NCBI GenBank assembly: GCA_963829355.1
Contig: CAWHHZ010000011.1
Location: forward strand, 1 to 64,000
Length of the DNA stretch: 64,000 nt
Source: CAWHHZ01 sp963829355
Lineage (GTDB): Bacteria > Acidobacteriota > Thermoanaerobaculia > Gp7-AA8 > JAHWKK01
Reading direction: 5' to 3'
The first letter of the stretch is position 1. Each line of letters opens with the position of its first letter. This document shows, piece after piece, positions 61,210 through 64,000 of this stretch. The notes beneath the pieces are model-generated. The model saw nothing but the letters and a program-made list of their open reading frames with translations, was not told the DNA's origin and ran no database searches. Both the position numbers and the translations under genes were made by a program.

Positions 61210-62910
61210 TCAGTTCCTCCCCCGCACCTTCGCCCACGTGTCCTTGAGCGTCACTGTGCGGTTGAAGACGGGATGGTCGGGGGTCGAGTCGGGGTCCTTG
61301 CAGAAGTATCCGAGACGCTCGAACTGGATCCGCTCCTCCACCTCGGCATCCTTCAGAGAAGGCTCGAGCTTGCAGCCCGTCAGCACTTCCAGGGACTGAG
61401 GATTGAGGTTGACGGTGAACTCCTGGCCCTCTTCGACATCGTCGGGGTCCTCAGTCAGGAACAGTCGGTCGTAGAGTCTGACTTCTGCGTCGAGCGCGTG
61501 CTCTGCTGAGACCCAGTGCAGCGTCGCCTTTGGCTTTCGCCCGTCCGGTGCATCGCCACCGCGCGTCTCGGGATCGTATGTGCAACGGATCTCGATGATC
61601 TCATCCGCGTCGTCCTTGACGACCTCGGTGCAGGTGATGAAGTAGGCCCAGCGGAGTCTCACCTCTCGTCCGGGAGAGAGCCGGTAAAACTTCTTCGGCG
61701 GATCCTCCATGAAGTCGTCACGCTCGATGTAGAGCACCTTCGAGAACGGGACCTCGCGTTTGCCCGCGGACGCATCCTCCGGATTGTTCACCGCCTCGAG
61801 CATTTCGGACTCGCCCTCGGGATAGTTCTCGATGACGACCTTGAGCGGGTTGAGCACGGCCATGCGCCGTGGAGCGATTCGGTTGAGGTGATCGCGAGTG
61901 GAAAACTCGAGCAGTGAGACGTCGTTGGTCGCGTTCTTTTTTGCGAGTCCGACGCGCTCGGCAAAGTCGCGGAGTGCCTCAGGCGTGAACCCGCGCCGCC
62001 GCATGCCCGCTACGGTCGGCATGCGCGGATCGTCCCAGCCGCTGACGTGCCCCTCACGGACGAGCTGCAGGAGCTTTCGTTTACTCAGAACCGTGTAGGT
62101 GAGGTTCAGGCGGGCGAATTCGATCTGACGCGGCTTCGATGGTGACGGGACGTTGTCGACGCACCAGTCGTAGAGCGGGCGATGATCCTCGAACTCGAGC
62201 GTGCAGAGCGAGTGCGTGATGTGCTCGATCGCGTCGGACAGGGCGTGTGCGTAGTCGTACATCGGGTAGACGCACCATGCTTCCCCGGTGCGGTGGTGCT
62301 TCGAGTGGCGGACCCGGTAGAGTGCCGGGTCGCGCATATTCATGTTCGGGGATGCCATATCGATCTTTGCGCGAAGAACCTTTGATCCGTCCGGAAACTC
62401 TCCCTCTTTCATGCGACGGAAAAGATCGAGATTCTCCTCGACGGGTCGGTCCCGGTAGGGGCTTTCCTTCCCGGGGGAGGTCAAGGTTCCCCGGTACTCC
62501 CGGATCTCCTCCGCCGAGAGGTCATCGACGTATGCCTTCCCTTCGCGGATCAGATGGAGCGCCCACTCGTAGAGCTGCTCGAAGTAGTCGGAGGCGTGGT
62601 AGAGACGGTCGCCCCAGTCGTATCCGAGCCAATGAATGTCTTTCTTGATCGCCTCCGCGTACGCCTCTTCCTCTTTGACAGGGTTGGTGTCATCGAACCG
62701 GAGATGGCATCGTCCGCCGAACTCCTCGGGCAGGGAGAAGTTGAGAGCGATCGCCTTGACGTGCCCGATGTGCAGGAACCCGTTCGGCTCTGGCGGAAAG
62801 CGGGTCACGACTTTCTCGTGCTTGCCGGTCTGCAGGTCCTTTTCCACGATCTCTCGGATGAAGTCGCGTGGTTTCGTGGTCAGAGTGTCGTCGAGGCTGG
62901 TGTCTGTCAT
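61210..62910 (-). CDS. glnS: glutaminyl-tRNA synthetase
   Basis: A 566-residue class I synthetase that charges tRNA(Gln). The N-terminal Rossmann fold shows VVTRFPPEPNGFLHIGHVKAIALNF, with the HIGH motif, and RFDDTNPVKEEEAY. The KMSKS-like loop is TVLSKRKLLQLV, preceded by the ARLNLTY segment. The C-terminal anticodon-binding barrels (TCTEVVKDDADEIIEIRCTYDPETRGGD and LNPQSLEVLTGCKLEP) are complete. Length is normal for the family. Possession of GlnRS suggests direct Gln-tRNA charging, although a GatCAB route cannot be ruled out from this window. Confidence 0.97.
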   Translation of the reverse strand: MTDTSLDDTLTTKPRDFIREIVEKDLQTGKHEKVVTRFPPEPNGFLHIGHVKAIALNFSLPEEFGGRCHLRFDDTNPVKEEEAYAEAIKKDIHWLGYDWGDRLYHASDYFEQLYEWALHLIREGKAYVDDLSAEEIREYRGTLTSPGKESPYRDRPVEENLDLFRRMKEGEFPDGSKVLRAKIDMASPNMNMRDPALYRVRHSKHHRTGEAWCVYPMYDYAHALSDAIEHITHSLCTLEFEDHRPLYDWCVDNVPSPSKPRQIEFARLNLTYTVLSKRKLLQLVREGHVSGWDDPRMPTVAGMRRRGFTPEALRDFAERVGLAKKNATNDVSLLEFSTRDHLNRIAPRRMAVLNPLKVVIENYPEGESEMLEAVNNPEDASAGKREVPFSKVLYIERDDFMEDPPKKFYRLSPGREVRLRWAYFITCTEVVKDDADEIIEIRCTYDPETRGGDAPDGRKPKATLHWVSAEHALDAEVRLYDRLFLTEDPDDVEEGQEFTVNLNPQSLEVLTGCKLEPSLKDAEVEERIQFERLGYFCKDPDSTPDHPVFNRTVTLKDTWAKVRGRN

Positions 62911-62949
62911 AGTTGTTTACCCGAAGCGAATGGTATCAGCGGTTCATGG

Positions 62950-63080
62950 ATTGAGTCATTGAGTCGTTGAGTCATTGAGTCATTGAGTCATAATATTGAG
63001 TTGTTGGGTCGTTGAGTTGTTGGGTCGTTGAGTTGTTGGGTCATTGAGTCGTTGAGTTATTGAGTGGTTGAGTCATTGAA
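62950..63080. repeat. octamer tandem array (TTGAGTCA / TTGGGTCG)
   Basis: About sixteen near-identical 8-bp units of TTGAGTCA or TTGAGTCG type fill the gap upstream of glnS. The same word forms the outer arms of the structure at 60228-60487. No spacers of unique sequence, so this is not a CRISPR array. Confidence 0.8.
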
Positions 63081-63178
63081 CGTTGGTCTGGTATTAGGGC
63101 ATTCACCGCTGGATGCCGACCAGCGGCTCGCGTGTGAGGGACGGTTGCGCGGGGGAGCTTGCCCTGCGCGATGGCTTC

Positions 63179-63352
63179 TCAGGCCTGGGCAACATCGATG
63201 TCGGGGTCGCCCCACCCGTCGCGGCGGATCTTCAACTCGATCGGCTGGCAGCAGACCTCGCAGTCCTGGATCATCGTTCCAAGCACGTCGGCCTCGACTG
63301 CGATTGTCAGGTGCTCGCCACACCAGGGGCAGAGGATCTGGAAGTAGTCCAT
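63179..63352 (-). CDS. CPXCG-motif cysteine-rich protein
   Basis: A 57-residue protein starting MDYFQILCPWCGEHLTIAVEADVLGTMIQDCEVCCQPIELKI. Two Cys pairs (CPWCG and CEVCC) form a small zinc-ribbon-like motif; this is a recognised short bacterial family of unknown function. The ATG at 63352 starts immediately before the conserved segment; longer upstream frames are unlikely. No partner adjacent. Confidence 0.83.
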   Translation of the reverse strand: MDYFQILCPWCGEHLTIAVEADVLGTMIQDCEVCCQPIELKIRRDGWGDPDIDVAQA

Positions 63353-63506
63353 CGGCGACCATTGTATGGCGGAAGAGACGTTTTCCACAGGGTTGAGCAT
63401 GAGAGTTGTCAGTGCTGGAGCGGGGTGTCGGAGGAGTGCACAATCGGCGGTCGGGGGCCTGTGGAACGGTGTTGAAAAGTCCTCGAATGTTCACAGCGAA
63501 GCATCT

Positions 63507-63535
63507 TGAAAATCCGTGTGGCCGGACTTACGTTG
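63507..63535 (+). promoter_or_regulatory. candidate promoter of a small RNA
   Basis: TTGAAA (63507-63512) and TACGTT (63530-63535) are separated by 17 bases, a plausible sigma-70-type pair. No open frame of any length follows on this strand before the terminator at 63665. Confidence 0.35.
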
Positions 63536-63541
63536 AATAGT

Positions 63542-63697
63542 GCTTCGAGACGGACGCTACTATCGCAGCTGATCAACGAATCGAAGCGAGCCGGAACCGG
63601 AAAAGCGATAGAGACGGTCGGCGCTGAGTGCGGTGCCCCTTGCGGCTGTCAACGCACCTGAATGGCCTCGGAAGGCAAGGCTTCCGAGGCTTTTTTT
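63542..63697 (+). ncRNA. candidate structured small RNA of about 155 nt
   Basis: Between a plausible promoter and a strong terminator lies a stretch with no coding sense but with clear base pairing. CTATCGC near 63560 pairs with GCGATAG near 63607. GTGCG near 63633 pairs with CGCAC near 63654 around a short loop. Size and arrangement resemble small regulatory RNAs. A 6S RNA is conceivable but the central-bubble pattern is not evident, and it matches no family I can name. Confidence 0.4.
63665..63697 (+). terminator. intrinsic terminator
   Basis: A perfect 10-bp stem GCCTCGGAAG / CTTCCGAGGC with a 6-base loop is followed by seven T residues. It is the only textbook rho-independent terminator I find in the window, and there is no plus-strand gene before it. 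Confidence 0.88.
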
Positions 63698-63756
63698 GTG
63701 TCTGGGGCCGTGCTCGCCCCATGCCCGATCCAAGAGTTCCCGAAGATGCAATCGTC

Positions 63757-63865
63757 GTCGTCCTGAGCGCAGCGAAGGATCGCGTTCGGCATGACTCGAC
63801 CTGAATTGGCCGGGAGCTCAGGGCGAGGATAACGGGACGCGATCCTTCGCTGCGCTCAGGATGAC
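63757..63865. repeat. dispersed composite repeat block
   Basis: A 109-bp copy of the family (left end GTCGTCCTGAG, right end CTCAGGATGAC) between the small-RNA terminator and the gene that enters from the right edge. Confidence 0.75.
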
Positions 63866-63946
63866 GTTCAGCCCAGTCCACTGGCGACAGAGAAGCGGCG
63901 TCATTTCACTCTACTCGGTTACAGCTGTGGGACTCCTGCAAGCCTC

Positions 63947-64000
63947 TCAGAGCACCTTGACCTGGGAGATTTTCTTTCCTTTCGGATCGAAAACGTGAAC
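63947..64000 (-). CDS. C-terminal end of a gene truncated by the window edge
   Basis: The minus strand reads VHVFDPKGKKISQVKVL followed by TGA. The FDPKGKKI pattern is typical of the terminal strand of a secreted beta-sandwich or lipoprotein, but only 17 residues are visible. The frame is open to the edge. Confidence 0.5.
   Translation of the reverse strand, partial: VHVFDPKGKKISQVKVL

Noticed and set aside
62950..63080. Possible CRISPR array
   Set aside because: The repeat unit is 8 bases with no spacers and no cas genes nearby.
63560..63751. 63-residue minus-strand frame over the terminator
   Set aside because: It runs through the terminator hairpin and has no start signal or homology; the small-RNA reading is preferred.

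Overview
The window is high-GC DNA from a Gram-negative bacterium with many outer-membrane and exported proteins. A plausible source is an Acidobacteriota-like lineage. That is an inference from gene content (CBM9/DUF5916 barrels, an M56 peptidase with ankyrin repeats, alpha-2-macroglobulin next to PbpC, very many intergenic palindromes), not from a marker tree. I see no rRNA, tRNA, prophage, insertion sequence or CRISPR array.

Layout. 0.4-8 kb: lipid kinase, phosphoglucomutase, esterase, a GNAT/HicB chimeric ORF, a class A penicillin-binding protein and a response regulator. 8-16.5 kb: two tandem SLC13-type transporters, a small charged protein, a serine hydrolase-NamZ fusion lipoprotein and a sodium:solute symporter. 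16.7-25 kb: pbpC plus a giant thioester alpha-2-macroglobulin. 25-29.5 kb: haloalkane dehalogenase-like hydrolase, SnoaL-like protein, L,D-transpeptidase, methyltransferase, a small conserved protein and a B3/4 protein. 29.7-35.3 kb: a five-gene envelope/regulatory operon with two POTRA/beta-barrel paralogues, an exported protein, a histidine kinase and an NtrC-class regulator. Both barrel genes carry a -24/-12 (sigma-54-type) promoter match. 35.3-42 kb: histidine phosphatase, PilZ, a TPR-like/transpeptidase PBP, SAM hydrolase, a DUF2064 protein, the bifunctional NAD(P)HX repair enzyme and TsaE. 42-50.4 kb: an M16 peptidase, an orphan Phd/YefM antitoxin, an exported multi-domain protein, a VapBC-type pair and small proteins. 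50.6-55.8 kb: BlaI-type repressor with a clear operator, the M56-ankyrin sensor, a CBM9/DUF5916 barrel and an RlpA-like lipoprotein. 55.9-64 kb: thiamine-binding protein, MFS exporter, DoxX-like, hemolysin III, aminotransferase V, DUF4186, glnS, a CPXCG protein and a candidate small RNA with a good terminator.

Cell-envelope remodelling dominates: three PBPs, an L,D-transpeptidase, NamZ, RlpA, PbpC/alpha-2-macroglobulin, a BlaI/M56 pair and several barrels. The best candidate for an undescribed system is the 29.7-35.3 kb operon, whose two paralogous barrel genes appear to be controlled by the sigma-54 activator encoded at its end. A second original signal is a dispersed double-hairpin element found just after stop codons, always in the same orientation, whose second stem changes sequence while keeping its pairing.

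Quality caveat: at least seven genes contain single-base frameshifts, nearly all apparent insertions, often in short homopolymers. This suggests residual sequencing error more than true decay; those genes are described as reconstructed.
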